Shown here piece after piece: positions 17,201 through 26,689 of a DNA stretch of 64,000 nucleotides. The stretch lies in NCBI RefSeq assembly GCF_018861905.1, contig NZ_JAHLDU010000016.1, positions 1 to 64,000 on the forward strand. Direction: 5' to 3'. Made by a program: the position numbers and the translations under genes. Each line of letters starts with the position of its first letter. The first letter of the stretch is position 1. This DNA is from Clostridium sp. DSM 17811 (GTDB lineage Bacteria > Bacillota > Clostridia > Clostridiales > Clostridiaceae). The notes under the pieces were generated by a model that searched no databases, was not told the DNA's origin, and was given only the letters and a program-made list of their open reading frames with translations.

Positions 17201-17940
17201 CTAATGTTCCTCCATTTATCTAATCCAACTTTATTATAAGTACATACAAATGTAACTCCAGAAATTATTATCCAGATTAAGATTACTGCTATATTCTTGG
17301 CTTCTCCCGCTCCAATCTCTCCCCCACTAAACACCTTTTGAAACATTAGGTTCATATTATAATTAGGCAAAAACCTTGCTATTAGTTCTATCTTTTTACT
17401 GAAGCTCGAAAATAATGGCACCGTTAAAAAAAACATAAATATAAGCGTTCCTACTGTTCCTGCTGATATTTCATCAGGAACAATAATTCCTACTATCGCT
17501 CCAATTTCTATCATGCTAATTGCAACTAAAGACGTTAACAATATAAATTCTCCTAAGTGCACAGAATCCATTCCAACTATATAAAATATAAGTATATTTA
17601 GAATTTCTGATACCAAGAATGTTATAACAATTTTTCCTGTTAAAAATTCTAAAGGTGACACTCCTGAAAGCATAAGGGTTCTAAGTGTATTTTTTTCTTT
17701 TTCTTCTGCAATCAGCATAGCTATCATAGAGCCGGCTACAAGTACAATATTCATACCTAAACATATAGATAATATATCGAATTTACCAAGCCCATCACTC
17801 TTCCCTACTCCACGAAATACTGTAGTGTATATAAAACTAAATAGAACTGGCAACAAGCACATTAATAAAAGATTCGATTTTTTTGATAAACCATTTACTT
17901 CCTTTTTAAACAATACATTAATTCTTCTTGTAAATCCCAT
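17197..17940 (-). CDS. ABC-2 type permease
   Basis: 247 residues with six hydrophobic segments. The N-terminal NVLFKKEVNGL-like helix and the EEKEKNTLRTLMLSGVSPLEFLTGK block are typical of ABC-2 exporters. A canonical ATPase gene is absent: the adjacent upstream gene encodes only a degenerate ATP-binding cassette joined to LytTR. The permease must therefore use an ATPase encoded elsewhere or the unusual fusion. Overlap with the hydrolase gene indicates joint expression. The substrate is unknown. Confidence 0.82.
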   Translation of the reverse strand: MGFTRRINVLFKKEVNGLSKKSNLLLMCLLPVLFSFIYTTVFRGVGKSDGLGKFDILSICLGMNIVLVAGSMIAMLIAEEKEKNTLRTLMLSGVSPLEFLTGKIVITFLVSEILNILIFYIVGMDSVHLGEFILLTSLVAISMIEIGAIVGIIVPDEISAGTVGTLIFMFFLTVPLFSSFSKKIELIARFLPNYNMNLMFQKVFSGGEIGAGEAKNIAVILIWIIISGVTFVCTYNKVGLDKWRNIR

Positions 17941-18141
17941 TATAATTCTCTCCCTGTTAGATTTAAAATATGTTTTCTAGTGTTGGCTCCTTTCTGCGCT
18001 TTTACAAATTAATTATGTCACAGATTGGATCTTTATACATCAAAAAAGCTATGAACAGAGTATTAGATTGCCTTAGTGCCTCTATTTTAGAGTCCAATGG
18101 AGCATATAATACCTTGAATGAATAGAGTTAAATCTTGATAG

Positions 18142-19194
18142 TTACAACCTTAGTATTGTTTTCAACTCATCTAGTCTACCTTTTGACAAAGGTACGGAAC
18201 TCTTTATTTTATCATCCAGACTTAGACTGTAACTATTCCTTGTCCAAGTAATTATTTCTCGTACTCTTTGTAAATTTACTATATACGATCTATGACATCT
18301 GAAAAATCCAAAGTATTTTAATCTTTCTTCCAAATCAGTAAGAGAAATAGTACAAGGAAACTTTTCTCCACTAATATATATATTGCTAATTCCCTTGTCA
18401 CTCTCAATATAATCAATCTCTATCGGATCAAACAGCAGAATTTTATCATCAATTTTAACCGGTATCTTCTCAATTTTATATATTTCGTTTGTACTGACCA
18501 ATTTTTCTATAGGGATGCCATCCACCCCCTTATGCACTTCCTCTTTATGGCAGCCATACTCTTCTCTGTTATTACCTAATGATACCAATCCACCTGCATC
18601 TAACCGATACGCTTTTTCGCCGATCATTATTGTATCTTTAAAAAGCACGGAAGTGATCAACACAGCAGTTCCACTAGAACATAAATCATCTATGTTTTCA
18701 ATTATTGATATGGCTCCATCCAGGTCCATATTAAGAATTGGCTCCTGAAATATTAACAATTTAGGCTGCTTTAATCTTTCTCTAGCAAAGCTTACACGTC
18801 TTTTTTGTGAATAACTTAACTTACTAATTTTAGTATTGGCAATGTCCAAAAGTGCCAGACCCATCAATATTTCTTTATAATCAACCTTGTTTCCAAAAAT
18901 ATCAGCAAAAAACTTCATATAACTCTCTATCGTCATATTTTCATAAAGAGCATCTTCTCTGAGCACAACTCCTATACTAGCTATGTTTTTCTTAATATAT
19001 TCTGAATTTTTAATACCCTCTATAAAAATTTCACCTTTTCCGGGTATTTCTTTTCCTAATATCAAATTTACCAGCAAATCACTTATCTCATTGCTACATT
19101 CTATACTTACAGAGTTTCCTTTATCTATATTAATATCTATGCCTTTCAAAATATTATTCTTTTTCTCTTTATACAAACCTTTAATTTTAAACAT
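18142..19194 (-). CDS. pseudo-ABC ATPase fused to LytTR DNA-binding domain
   Basis: 350 residues. Residues 1-210 have the ABC-ATPase layout, but the Walker A loop reads SIECSNEISDLL with no GxxGxGKS/T, the signature is LSYSQKRR instead of LSGGQ, and Walker B is LLIFQEP. ATP hydrolysis is doubtful. Residues about 245-350 are a LytTR domain (DYIESDKGISNIYI, then FFRCHRSYIVNL and PLSKGRLDEL), which binds promoter DNA. The frame opens at 19203, but GAAGG nine bases before 19194 sets the start there. The fusion type is known from Firmicute genomes but little studied. It probably regulates the permease-hydrolase pair 200 bases downstream. Confidence 0.85.
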   Translation of the reverse strand: MFKIKGLYKEKKNNILKGIDINIDKGNSVSIECSNEISDLLVNLILGKEIPGKGEIFIEGIKNSEYIKKNIASIGVVLREDALYENMTIESYMKFFADIFGNKVDYKEILMGLALLDIANTKISKLSYSQKRRVSFARERLKQPKLLIFQEPILNMDLDGAISIIENIDDLCSSGTAVLITSVLFKDTIMIGEKAYRLDAGGLVSLGNNREEYGCHKEEVHKGVDGIPIEKLVSTNEIYKIEKIPVKIDDKILLFDPIEIDYIESDKGISNIYISGEKFPCTISLTDLEERLKYFGFFRCHRSYIVNLQRVREIITWTRNSYSLSLDDKIKSSVPLSKGRLDELKTILRL

Positions 19195-19423
19195 ATAAAT
19201 CATCCTTCAACCTTTTTGTTAATAATTATAGCATAGTTTCGGGCTAATTATTTTTCTATTTTACTTAGACAATTCTTTTTCATAACAATAGAAATAACGT
19301 TTTCCAAAGGTTTAACAACCTAACCTCTGAGGAGAAATTATTATTAAAAGGATGGATTAAAAATACAACTAATAGTAATGAAATATATAATATGAATTTA
19401 TATAGATAAGATTAAATCTTTAC

Positions 19424-19550
19424 CCGAGGATGTTATTGATCAAATAGCAACAGATATATTTGATTTAGAAAAAGTTGAAGATATAAAAAACACTTATAGA
19501 AAATCAAGTGAAAAAGTTATGAGGAAATTCATAACTTTTTCACTTGTTCT
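19424..19550 (+). pseudogene. 3' end of a lost gene (Rpn-like tail), copy 1
   Basis: An open frame without a start reads SLPEDVIDQIATDIFDLEKV then EDIKN, resembling the short helical C-terminus of Rpn/transposase-like proteins (weak, by eye). It runs into a hairpin. A second remnant of the same 3' end and hairpin is at 20427-20545, where the original KNYL-stop is recoverable after one inserted base. The 600-base gap 19204-19807 holds nothing else I recognise. Confidence 0.4.
19506..19545 (+). terminator. 17-bp perfect hairpin, copy 1
   Basis: AAGTGAAAAAGTTATGA pairs with TCATAACTTTTTCACTT around GGAAAT, followed by GTTCTTTT. It is a strong rho-independent terminator, duplicated at 20481. Confidence 0.75.
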
Positions 19551-19807
19551 TTTGTAACCAACTTTATATAAAATTAACGACCATTATTTACTGGGTAATA
19601 ATCAATTATTTCAAAAGCGTATATTCAAGAAACTTTATTTTATTGTTAAATTTAATTAAAATTAAAATCATTTTAACTTAAATTTAACTACCTACAAGTC
19701 AGTGATTTCAGTAAATTATTAGATATCGATCTTATTTACTTAATTAAATTCTAATTAAATTCTTGCCATAATAAAGCGATCATTTACTGAGTTACTATTT
19801 AAAACAA

Positions 19808-20266
19808 CTACTGAATTGCAACATATAAATAGCAATGCACTTTGCCATCTTTCGTATATTCACTTGGAACAGTGCTCTCAAAATCTGCTGTAAAAGTTCT
19901 ATGTATATCGCCCGATTTTTGCTCAGACCATACCTTTTCCCATGCCTTTCTCGTACAAACACTTATTTCTCCATTTTCATTTTTTTCATCGTATTTTTTA
20001 TAAAAGCCTTTACTTACTTTAGCATCCATCTTTTGAAAAAAGTCCGCTGTTACAGCCATTATCGTTAGATCATAATCTCCATTTTCATCACTGGAATAAT
20101 TACTGTATTTTGAAACTGGAGAGATACCCTGTTGAAATACATGTTTACTATCAAAAATAATAGGTAGTTTTCCACTTGTAATATCATTCCAAATATCACC
20201 AATATTGTTTATTCCTTCTTTGGAATTATTCGTTCTTATTGTTATTTCATTTAATTTATATGCCAT
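19808..20266 (-). CDS. GyrI-like/effector-binding domain protein
   Basis: 152 residues, a single SRPBCC-unrelated 'bacterial transcription activator effector-binding' fold without an HTH. IRTNNSKEGINNIGDIWNDI, SKYSNYSSDENGDYDLTIM and ADFESTVPSEY are characteristic of this stand-alone family (the integron-associated Cass2-type and YdeE-type proteins). Relatives bind amphipathic drugs or small ligands in a hydrophobic pocket. AGGAGGAG precedes the ATG. The leader contains a dispersed GTGCCAC hairpin and a promoter-like block that is repeated at 46960. The ligand is unknown. Confidence 0.82.
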   Translation of the reverse strand: MAYKLNEITIRTNNSKEGINNIGDIWNDITSGKLPIIFDSKHVFQQGISPVSKYSNYSSDENGDYDLTIMAVTADFFQKMDAKVSKGFYKKYDEKNENGEISVCTRKAWEKVWSEQKSGDIHRTFTADFESTVPSEYTKDGKVHCYLYVAIQ

Positions 20267-20296
20267 ACTCTTACTCCTCCTTTAAAACGGTAAAAT

Positions 20297-20321
20297 GGTG
20301 CCACCCACATGGCAAGTGGCA
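20297..20321. repeat. dispersed GTGCCAC hairpin, copy 1
   Basis: A compact inverted repeat (TGCCAC and GTGGCA arms, with an inner CCA/TGG pair). It sits in the 5' leader of the effector-binding protein gene on the minus strand. Five further copies lie at 42.8-46.9 kb. Confidence 0.75.
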
Positions 20322-20399
20322 TGTGTAAAAAATTATATCTTTAAATATTACTTTATTTCAGTTCCACCCCATTCAACAACAGTAAATCCTTACCCATAT

Positions 20400-20435
20400 A
20401 AAGTTTACCATAAAAAACAATATTATCAAATGTAT
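20400..20435 (-). promoter_or_regulatory. 36-base block repeated at 46960-46995
   Basis: Identical over 36 bases to 46960-46995. Both copies lie upstream of minus-strand genes that also carry the GTGCCAC hairpin in the leader. Read on the minus strand, TTGATA and TAAACT are 16 bases apart, so it may be a promoter. The gap 20322-20574 contains only this and the second gene-tail remnant. Confidence 0.45.
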
Positions 20436-20480
20436 TTGATTTAGAAAAGTTGAAGATATAAAAAACTACTTATAAAAAAA

Positions 20481-20522
20481 CATGTGAAAAATCTATGAGG
20501 AAATTCATAGCTTTTTCACATG
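20481..20522. terminator. 18-bp hairpin, copy 2
   Basis: CATGTGAAAAATCTATGA pairs with TCATAGCTTTTTCACATG (one mismatch) around GGAAAT, the same loop as at 19523. It can terminate the gluconate operon on the minus strand. Confidence 0.7.
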
Positions 20523-20574
20523 TTCTTTTGTAGTTAACTTTAGATAAAATTGATGACTATTACTTAATTAAATT

Positions 20575-21894
20575 CTAATGCACTACCATACTTAATAATA
20601 AAACCATAACTAAACCGACCACAGATATTATGGTTTCAAGTACTGACCAGGATTTTAATGTTTCTGGTATTGATAAATTGAAATATTCTTTAAACATCCA
20701 AAATCCGGGATCATTAACATGTGAGAATATTAGACTCCCGGCTCCAGTTGCGAGTACCATAAGTTCAGGACTAGCACCTGTTGCTACAACTAATGGTCCA
20801 ACAATACCTGCTGCTGTAAGTCCAGCTACAGTTGCAGATCCTAGTGCTATTCTAAGTATTGCTGCTATTGACCATGCAAGTACTAATGGTGAAATGGTTG
20901 ATCCTTTCATGATTAGAGCAACATAATCTGCAACTCCGCTATCTACTAAGACCTGTTTAAATGCTCCACCGCCACCTATTATTAATAGAATCATAGATAT
21001 TGCAGCTATTGATTCAGTTACAGTTTTCATAACTTCTGGCATCTTTTTACCGTTATTTAATCCAAAAGTGAATATAGCTAAGAGTACTGCTATAAGAAGT
21101 GCTATTACGGGATCTCCTAAAAAGTTAGTGTAATTTAAAATAGGTGAAGTTTTCGGTAAATTAATAGTAGCGATAGCTCTTGCTGCCATAAGTATTACTG
21201 GCACTAAAGCTGTAAACACACTTATGCCAAAACTAGGCATTTCTTTATCAGTAAATGTCTTAGGATTATATAAACCTTTTGGTATATCATGTTCCATATG
21301 TTTTAAGAATTTTGTAAGTACAGGACCCGCAAAAATTACTGCTGGCACAGCACAAACAATACCATAAATTAAAGTCTTACCTAAATCTGCTTTATAAATA
21401 GCAGCTATAGCTGTAGGGCCCGGATGTGGTGGTAAAAATCCATGAGTCGCAGATAATGCTGCAGCCATCGGAACTCCTATGTATAAAAGTGGAATATCAG
21501 CAGCTGCTGCTATTGAAAACACAAGTGGGAGTAAAAGTACAAACCCTATTTCATAAAATAAAGCAATACCAACAATAAACCCCGTTAATATAACTGCTAA
21601 TTGTATATGTTTTTTCCCAAACTTATCAATTAGTGTAAGCGCTATTCTTTGAGCCCCACCACTATCTGCCATAAGCTTACCAAGCATAGCACCAAAACCA
21701 AGTACTAGTGCTAGAGATCCGAGTGTTCCACCAACGCCCTTTGTTATTGAAAGAACAACACTTGGAAGTGGCATACCTTCCATAATACCTACTGATAATG
21801 CTACAATAATTAATGACAAGAAACCATTTAATTTAAAAGCTATCATAAGAACTAATAATAACGCAACTCCGAAAACAACAATTAATAACGGCAT
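20575..21894 (-). CDS. gntP: gluconate:H+ symporter family permease (GntP)
   Basis: 439 residues, multi-helix secondary transporter of the GntP family, which carries gluconate or related sugar acids with protons. LGFGAMLGKLMADSGGAQ, GFLPPHPGPTAIAA and the C-terminal FSHVNDPGFWMFKEYFNLS are family hallmarks. It is the third gene of the operon with the KDG kinase and the IlvD/EDD dehydratase, 51 bases behind the kinase. Context argues for uptake of gluconate or an isomeric aldonate. The exact sugar acid is inferred. Confidence 0.92.
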   Translation of the reverse strand: MPLLIVVFGVALLLVLMIAFKLNGFLSLIIVALSVGIMEGMPLPSVVLSITKGVGGTLGSLALVLGFGAMLGKLMADSGGAQRIALTLIDKFGKKHIQLAVILTGFIVGIALFYEIGFVLLLPLVFSIAAAADIPLLYIGVPMAAALSATHGFLPPHPGPTAIAAIYKADLGKTLIYGIVCAVPAVIFAGPVLTKFLKHMEHDIPKGLYNPKTFTDKEMPSFGISVFTALVPVILMAARAIATINLPKTSPILNYTNFLGDPVIALLIAVLLAIFTFGLNNGKKMPEVMKTVTESIAAISMILLIIGGGGAFKQVLVDSGVADYVALIMKGSTISPLVLAWSIAAILRIALGSATVAGLTAAGIVGPLVVATGASPELMVLATGAGSLIFSHVNDPGFWMFKEYFNLSIPETLKSWSVLETIISVVGLVMVLLLSMVVH

Positions 21895-21945
21895 AATAAA
21901 ATCCCCCTCTTATTTTTGTAATAACCCAAACTTATAAACTTATCT

Positions 21946-22893
21946 CTATCTCGCAATCGTTTTCTTTTTTCCAATAAACGCCATTAGTTGTTCGTAATTT
22001 GGATACCCTTCCATATCGCCCTTTACAATCACTGCCATAGCGCCAACTCCATTTGCATATTCTCCACATTCTTTGAGATCTAATTTCTTTAACATTCCAG
22101 AAAGGAACCCCGCAGCAAACCCATCTCCTGCGCCTACTGTATCTTGGGGATTTTCCAGTTTATATGCATTTACATATAAACCTCTGTCTTTATCTGCTAT
22201 GTAACAACCTTCTTCTCCAAGTTTAACTGCTACAACACTACACCCCATCTTTATAAAGCTATCTGCAATATCGTTAGGCTTTGTAAATCCAAGGAGCATT
22301 TCTCCCTCATCTATACCGGGAAAAATTATATCTGATAGTTTAGCAATTTCAAGCATAACTGGTATTGCCTCTTCTTTTGTCCATAATTTAAGTCTAATAT
22401 TAGGATCAAAAGAAACTAGTACCTTATTTGCTTTTGCGACTTCTATTGCTTTGAATAATGTTTTTCTGCAGCTTTCAGAAAGTGCAGGTGTAATTCCAGT
22501 AATGTGAAGTATCTTTGCATCTTTAATATACGACTCATCTAATTCCTCTGCTTTCAAATTACTAGCTGCTGAACCTTTCCTATAGTAATAAACATTTGGA
22601 TTAGAATGCATAAACCTTTCTTTAAATAATATGCCTGTATTTTTTCCAGGTTCGAAAATCACTCTTGATACATCTACACCCTCACCTCGAATTGTGGACT
22701 GTATATACCTTCCAAATTCGTCATCTCCAAGTTTCGAGAACCAACCAACTTTATGTCCTAATTTTGCAAGCGCGATTGAAACATTCGATTCTGCGCCTGC
22801 AATTGATTTATTAAAGTTTTGAACATATCTTAATGGGCCTGAGGAATCCGGGCCAAATAAAACCATAGACTCTCCAAAAGTAACTACATCCAT
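21946..22893 (-). CDS. kdgK: 2-keto-3-deoxygluconate kinase
   Basis: PfkB-family sugar kinase of 315 residues. GAESNVSIALAKLG near the N-terminus, the YYRKGSAAS substrate loop, and DTVGAGDGFAAGFLSG with the catalytic Asp near residue 253 are visible. It converts KDG to 2-keto-3-deoxy-6-phosphogluconate, which an aldolase (not in this window) would split. It lies between the dehydratase and the permease with gaps of about 50 bases, consistent with one transcript. A different deoxy-ketoaldonate substrate is possible. Confidence 0.9.
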   Translation of the reverse strand: MDVVTFGESMVLFGPDSSGPLRYVQNFNKSIAGAESNVSIALAKLGHKVGWFSKLGDDEFGRYIQSTIRGEGVDVSRVIFEPGKNTGILFKERFMHSNPNVYYYRKGSAASNLKAEELDESYIKDAKILHITGITPALSESCRKTLFKAIEVAKANKVLVSFDPNIRLKLWTKEEAIPVMLEIAKLSDIIFPGIDEGEMLLGFTKPNDIADSFIKMGCSVVAVKLGEEGCYIADKDRGLYVNAYKLENPQDTVGAGDGFAAGFLSGMLKKLDLKECGEYANGVGAMAVIVKGDMEGYPNYEQLMAFIGKKKTIAR

Positions 22894-22938
22894 AATACAG
22901 CCTCCTATATATTTATGACATATGGTATGAATATAAAT

Positions 22939-24657
22939 CTATTCCATATATCCACCCTTCATTGCAGCTACTGCACATTTAGTGTATATGCCAAGTATTC
23001 CTTTTGTATATTTTCTTGCTGGCCTTACCCAACTTTTTTTCCTTACTTCTAAGATTTCTTGAATTTCGCTTTCAGTTTTTTCTTGTCCTTTTACTCCTAT
23101 AATGCTAAGTTCGCGAGCAACTATATCAATTTTTATAATATCATTTTCTTCGACTAGTGCGATAGGTCCACCTTCACTTGCCTCAGGTGAAACATGACCA
23201 ATAGCTGGTCCTCTAGTTGCTCCTGAAAATCTACCATCAGTAATTAAAGCTATAGATTCAACTAACTCTGGATCAGATGCGATGGCTTCTGTTGTATAAA
23301 ACATTTCTGGCATTCCAGATCCTCTTGGACCTTCATACCTTATAAACACTGCATCTCCAGGCTTAATCTCTTTTGTTAATACCGCTTTTATAGCATCTTC
23401 CTCACAATTAAAAACTCTAGCTTTTAAAGTAACCTTCATTAGCTTTTTAGATATAGCTGAATGTTTTACTACTGCGCCACCTGGTGCTAAATTTCCTTTG
23501 AGTATTGCAATTGCTCCTTGAGCTTGAATTGGATTTTCTTTAGTTTTTATAATATCTTCTTTGCTTACACCTATTGCTTCTAGGTATTTATTACAATTCT
23601 CATAATAACCATTGCTTTTTAGGTCATCTAAATTCTCACCTAAGGTTTTCCCAGTTACAGTAATCACATCTAAATGTAAGAATTCTTTTATTTCTTCCAT
23701 TATTGCTGGAACTCCTCCTGCATACCAAAAATATGATCCAGGATAAAAGCCACTTGGTCTTATATTTAATATGAATGGAATTTTTTTATGAATTTCATCA
23801 AATAATTCAGGATCAATGTCAATTCCAAGTTCATGTGCGATAGCTGGAATATGAATTAAAGCATTACTTGAACCTGCTATTGCTGCATGCACCATGATAG
23901 CATTTTCAAAAGCTTTTTTAGTCATTATTTCAGATGGTTTTATGTTCATGTCTATTAGCTTAAGAACATGTTCTCCTGCGACCTTTGCATTAATTTTTAA
24001 TTGCTCTAATGTAACTGGCACTAATGCAGTTCCAGGCATTGCTATTCCTAATGCTTCTGACATTACTTGCATTGTTGATGCAGTACCCATAAATGAACAA
24101 GCACCACAACTCGGACACGCATTATGTTTGTAATATGTAAATTTTTCTTCTGTTATTTCTCCTCTTTCATATTGCGCACTATATGTTCCTATTTGTTCTA
24201 AAGTAAGCATATCAGGACCGGCATTCATAATTCCACCGGGCACCAAAATTGCCGGCATATCGAGTCTTGCAATAGCCATAAGATGTGCTGGCACTGCCTT
24301 ATCGCAACTTGTAATAAATACTCCTGCATCAAAAGGTGTTGCTTGTACATGTATCTCTATCATATCTGTCATAATTTCTCTAGAAGGAAGTGAATAATTT
24401 ATTCCATCATGTCCTTGTGATTCTCCATCGCATATATCTGTTACAAAATATTTAGCCGGTTTTCCACCTTTGTTATTAATTCCACTACAAACTTCCTCAA
24501 CTAATATATCTAAATGCGCACTTCCTGGATGACTTTGACCATAACTACTTTCTACAATAATTTGTGGTTTAGAAAGTTCATCCACGGACCAACCTGAACC
24601 TAATCTTAATGAATCTATTTCTGGAGCTATTTCTCTTAATTTTTGACTCTTTAACAT
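22939..24657 (-). CDS. IlvD/EDD family dehydratase, probable sugar-acid dehydratase
   Basis: 572 residues, soluble, with the three cluster cysteines of the family in place: DICDGESQGHDGI, TSCDKAVPAH and CPSCGACSFMGTA. By family alone it could be dihydroxy-acid dehydratase of branched-chain synthesis. Its operon with KDG kinase and a gluconate permease, and absence of other ilv genes, points instead to gluconate (or another aldonate) dehydration to KDG, a route described for clostridia as a modified Entner-Doudoroff pathway. The substrate is therefore inference. The promoter and operators are directly upstream. Confidence 0.85.
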   Translation of the reverse strand: MLKSQKLREIAPEIDSLRLGSGWSVDELSKPQIIVESSYGQSHPGSAHLDILVEEVCSGINNKGGKPAKYFVTDICDGESQGHDGINYSLPSREIMTDMIEIHVQATPFDAGVFITSCDKAVPAHLMAIARLDMPAILVPGGIMNAGPDMLTLEQIGTYSAQYERGEITEEKFTYYKHNACPSCGACSFMGTASTMQVMSEALGIAMPGTALVPVTLEQLKINAKVAGEHVLKLIDMNIKPSEIMTKKAFENAIMVHAAIAGSSNALIHIPAIAHELGIDIDPELFDEIHKKIPFILNIRPSGFYPGSYFWYAGGVPAIMEEIKEFLHLDVITVTGKTLGENLDDLKSNGYYENCNKYLEAIGVSKEDIIKTKENPIQAQGAIAILKGNLAPGGAVVKHSAISKKLMKVTLKARVFNCEEDAIKAVLTKEIKPGDAVFIRYEGPRGSGMPEMFYTTEAIASDPELVESIALITDGRFSGATRGPAIGHVSPEASEGGPIALVEENDIIKIDIVARELSIIGVKGQEKTESEIQEILEVRKKSWVRPARKYTKGILGIYTKCAVAAMKGGYME

Positions 24658-24686
24658 TTATAATCACCTCATATTTTATTTTGTAG

Positions 24687-24697
24687 TTGTATGACAC
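24687..24697 (-). promoter_or_regulatory. second FCD-GntR-like half-conserved operator
   Basis: TTGTATGACAC fits TNGTNNNACNA except at the last base. It lies about 30 bases upstream of the dehydratase start, downstream of the promoter. Confidence 0.4.
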
Positions 24698-24768
24698 AAA
24701 TTTTCAATTGTAACCCTTTAACTGCTATATAAAAAAATTTTTAACCACTTTTTGATTTATACGTTTAT

Positions 24769-24783
24769 AGTTGTCCTACAACT
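24769..24783 (-). promoter_or_regulatory. GntR (FCD) operator
   Basis: AGTTGTCCTACAACT is a perfect 6-3-6 palindrome whose core fits the FadR-subfamily consensus TNGTNNNACNA. It overlaps the expected transcription start of the dehydratase operon, an ideal repressor position. The GntR protein encoded at 28.2-28.9 kb is the natural candidate. Confidence 0.65.
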
Positions 24784-24792
24784 TATGTCTAT

Positions 24793-24821
24793 ATATTAAT
24801 CAGTAAACGGTTTTATGTCAA
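24793..24821 (-). promoter_or_regulatory. sigma-A promoter of the sugar-acid operon
   Basis: On the minus strand TTGACA (24821-24816) and TAATAT (24798-24793) are exactly 17 bases apart. The GntR-type palindrome begins ten bases downstream. Confidence 0.8.
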
Positions 24822-24880
24822 GACTTTTTTTAGATTAAATAATTATATTTATGTATTTGTCAGTTTATTAAAAATAAAAA

Positions 24881-24925
24881 TGCCCTATAGAATAGACAAT
24901 TTTTAATCGTCTATTCTATAGGGCA
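24881..24925. terminator. terminator, copy A of a duplicated block
   Basis: TGCCCTATAGAATAGAC pairs perfectly with GTCTATTCTATAGGGCA. The hairpin and about 40 following bases recur at 28133-28215. It ends the chemoreceptor gene and may also stop read-through toward it. Confidence 0.8.
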
Positions 24926-24957
24926 AATATTATATCAACTATTATTTTTATTAATAT

Positions 24958-26634
24958 CTATTTTTTTATGTAAATCTTAAATTGTTGAACTATTTCATTT
25001 AATTTTTGAGCAAGTTCTGCTTGGCTTTGTGCTGTTAATGCCACTTGCTCAATAGCCTGCGCTGTTTCATTCATACTATCTTTTATTGTACTTGCTTTTT
25101 CACTTGAACTTTGTGAAGACTCAGCCATATTTTGAACTGCTTGACTTACTTGCCCAACCGTTGCTGTAATTTCTTCAGACATAGCTGCTATTTCCTCAGA
25201 CATTTTACTTACAAAATCTGAATCACTATAATACTGCTTTCCTGTTTCTGCATATGCACTAAATTGTACTTTAACATGTGTGTTTATAAATTCTAATAAA
25301 TCACAACCTGTATCAATACTACTTTTGAATGCTCCTTGAACCTTAACAATAGTATCTTGAATATTTATTACTGCTTGTGCTGACTGCTCTGCAAGTTTTC
25401 TTACCTCATCTGCTACCACTGCAAATCCTTTACCTTGTTCCCCTGCTCTTGCTGCTTCTATTGCAGCATTTAATGCAAGAAGATTGGTTTGCGAAGCTAT
25501 ACCTGCGATAGTATCTGCCATAACTTTTATGCTATCTACTACTTTTCCACTTTCAATTGCTTTCTCCATATTTTTTTGTTTTTCTGCATATAGTTTTTGA
25601 GTTTCATTAATTGCCTTTTGACTATTCTCCTGAACTTTAGTAGCTCTTTTTTTAAATTGATATGAATTGTTACTTCCCTCCATAGCCTTTGAGGATAATA
25701 TATTAATACTAGAATCTACTTCTTCAACTGATGCACTTATTTCCTCTGAGGAAGCACTAGTCTCTTGCATACCCGCCGCGATAGTTTCTACTGCTTCATC
25801 TATAATTATAGCTTTTGAAGATAATTCTTGAACCGTAGCTGAAAGTTCTTCTGATGATGCACTTAAATCCTGTGCATTCCCCATAACTACTTTTATCAAA
25901 GTAGTTACATTTTCTTGTGCAGTATTTAAAGCTACAACTGTTTGTCCAAATTCATCTTTCCTTGTAATATTAATTGGTGTTGAGAAATCGTAAGAAGATA
26001 GCCTATCTGCTAACTCTTTTATCTTATTTAATGGATTCATTATATTTTTACTTAATATATATCCCATAAGAATTATAATAAAAAATATAATAGCTGTATA
26101 ACTTACTATTGTGTATCTAACCTTATTAAACTGAGCTATATTATCTAAATTTGCTTGCGCAGCTGATTTCTGATTTATTTCTATACATTTCTGTAATTTT
26201 TCAAACATAATAATTCTTGTTTGTGCCATTGTAGAATTAAAAATCTTAACCGCTATTCCATAGTTATTAGATTTTGCAAGTTCTATTATCTCAACTTTTC
26301 CTTCTCTATATTTTGCTAACTCATTTTTAAAATCATCATAAGTTTTACCCTCTTCTATTGATGCTGAAGGTATACTTTCATATTCCTTTTGCACTTTTAT
26401 GTTTATATTAAATATATTATTTATATTCCTTACTTGCCCATCTAATTTCAACATATCTCTTTCAAAAATAATTGTAAGCATATTCCCTCTCATTTCATTG
26501 ATATTTCCTTTAATTTCTTGCAAATCATTAATAGCTGTTAAATTGTTACTATATATAGACTTAGAACCCTCATTTATCTTTGATGAACTTATTATCCCCT
26601 TTGCTCCTATTAAAACTATAAATATACAAATCAC
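24958..26634 (-). CDS. methyl-accepting chemotaxis protein, start codon unclear
   Basis: Chemoreceptor with a four-helix-bundle-type extracellular sensor, second membrane helix at about residues 175-195, HAMP and signalling domain ([40 protein letters not shown]). The GTG at 26634 begins inside the first membrane helix, so it is probably not the true start. The same frame remains open upstream and would encode [18 protein letters not shown] beginning with ATC at 26688, nine bases after AAGGGA, yet no ATG, GTG or TTG occurs there. Either an AUC start is used or the start was damaged when the EAL gene upstream was truncated. Confidence 0.85.
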   Translation of the reverse strand: MICIFIVLIGAKGIISSSKINEGSKSIYSNNLTAINDLQEIKGNINEMRGNMLTIIFERDMLKLDGQVRNINNIFNINIKVQKEYESIPSASIEEGKTYDDFKNELAKYREGKVEIIELAKSNNYGIAVKIFNSTMAQTRIIMFEKLQKCIEINQKSAAQANLDNIAQFNKVRYTIVSYTAIIFFIIILMGYILSKNIMNPLNKIKELADRLSSYDFSTPINITRKDEFGQTVVALNTAQENVTTLIKVVMGNAQDLSASSEELSATVQELSSKAIIIDEAVETIAAGMQETSASSEEISASVEEVDSSINILSSKAMEGSNNSYQFKKRATKVQENSQKAINETQKLYAEKQKNMEKAIESGKVVDSIKVMADTIAGIASQTNLLALNAAIEAARAGEQGKGFAVVADEVRKLAEQSAQAVINIQDTIVKVQGAFKSSIDTGCDLLEFINTHVKVQFSAYAETGKQYYSDSDFVSKMSEEIAAMSEEITATVGQVSQAVQNMAESSQSSSEKASTIKDSMNETAQAIEQVALTAQSQAELAQKLNEIVQQFKIYIKK

Positions 26635-26689
26635 TGAAAATACTAATATAAGCTTTTTCTTTACCTCTAGATTTAAAAAAAATTTGATA

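Noticed and set aside
22939-24657. Straightforward ilvD of branched-chain amino acid synthesis
   Set aside because: No other ilv or leu genes are adjacent, and the operon with KDG kinase, GntP permease and GntR sites points to sugar acids. It remains possible by family.
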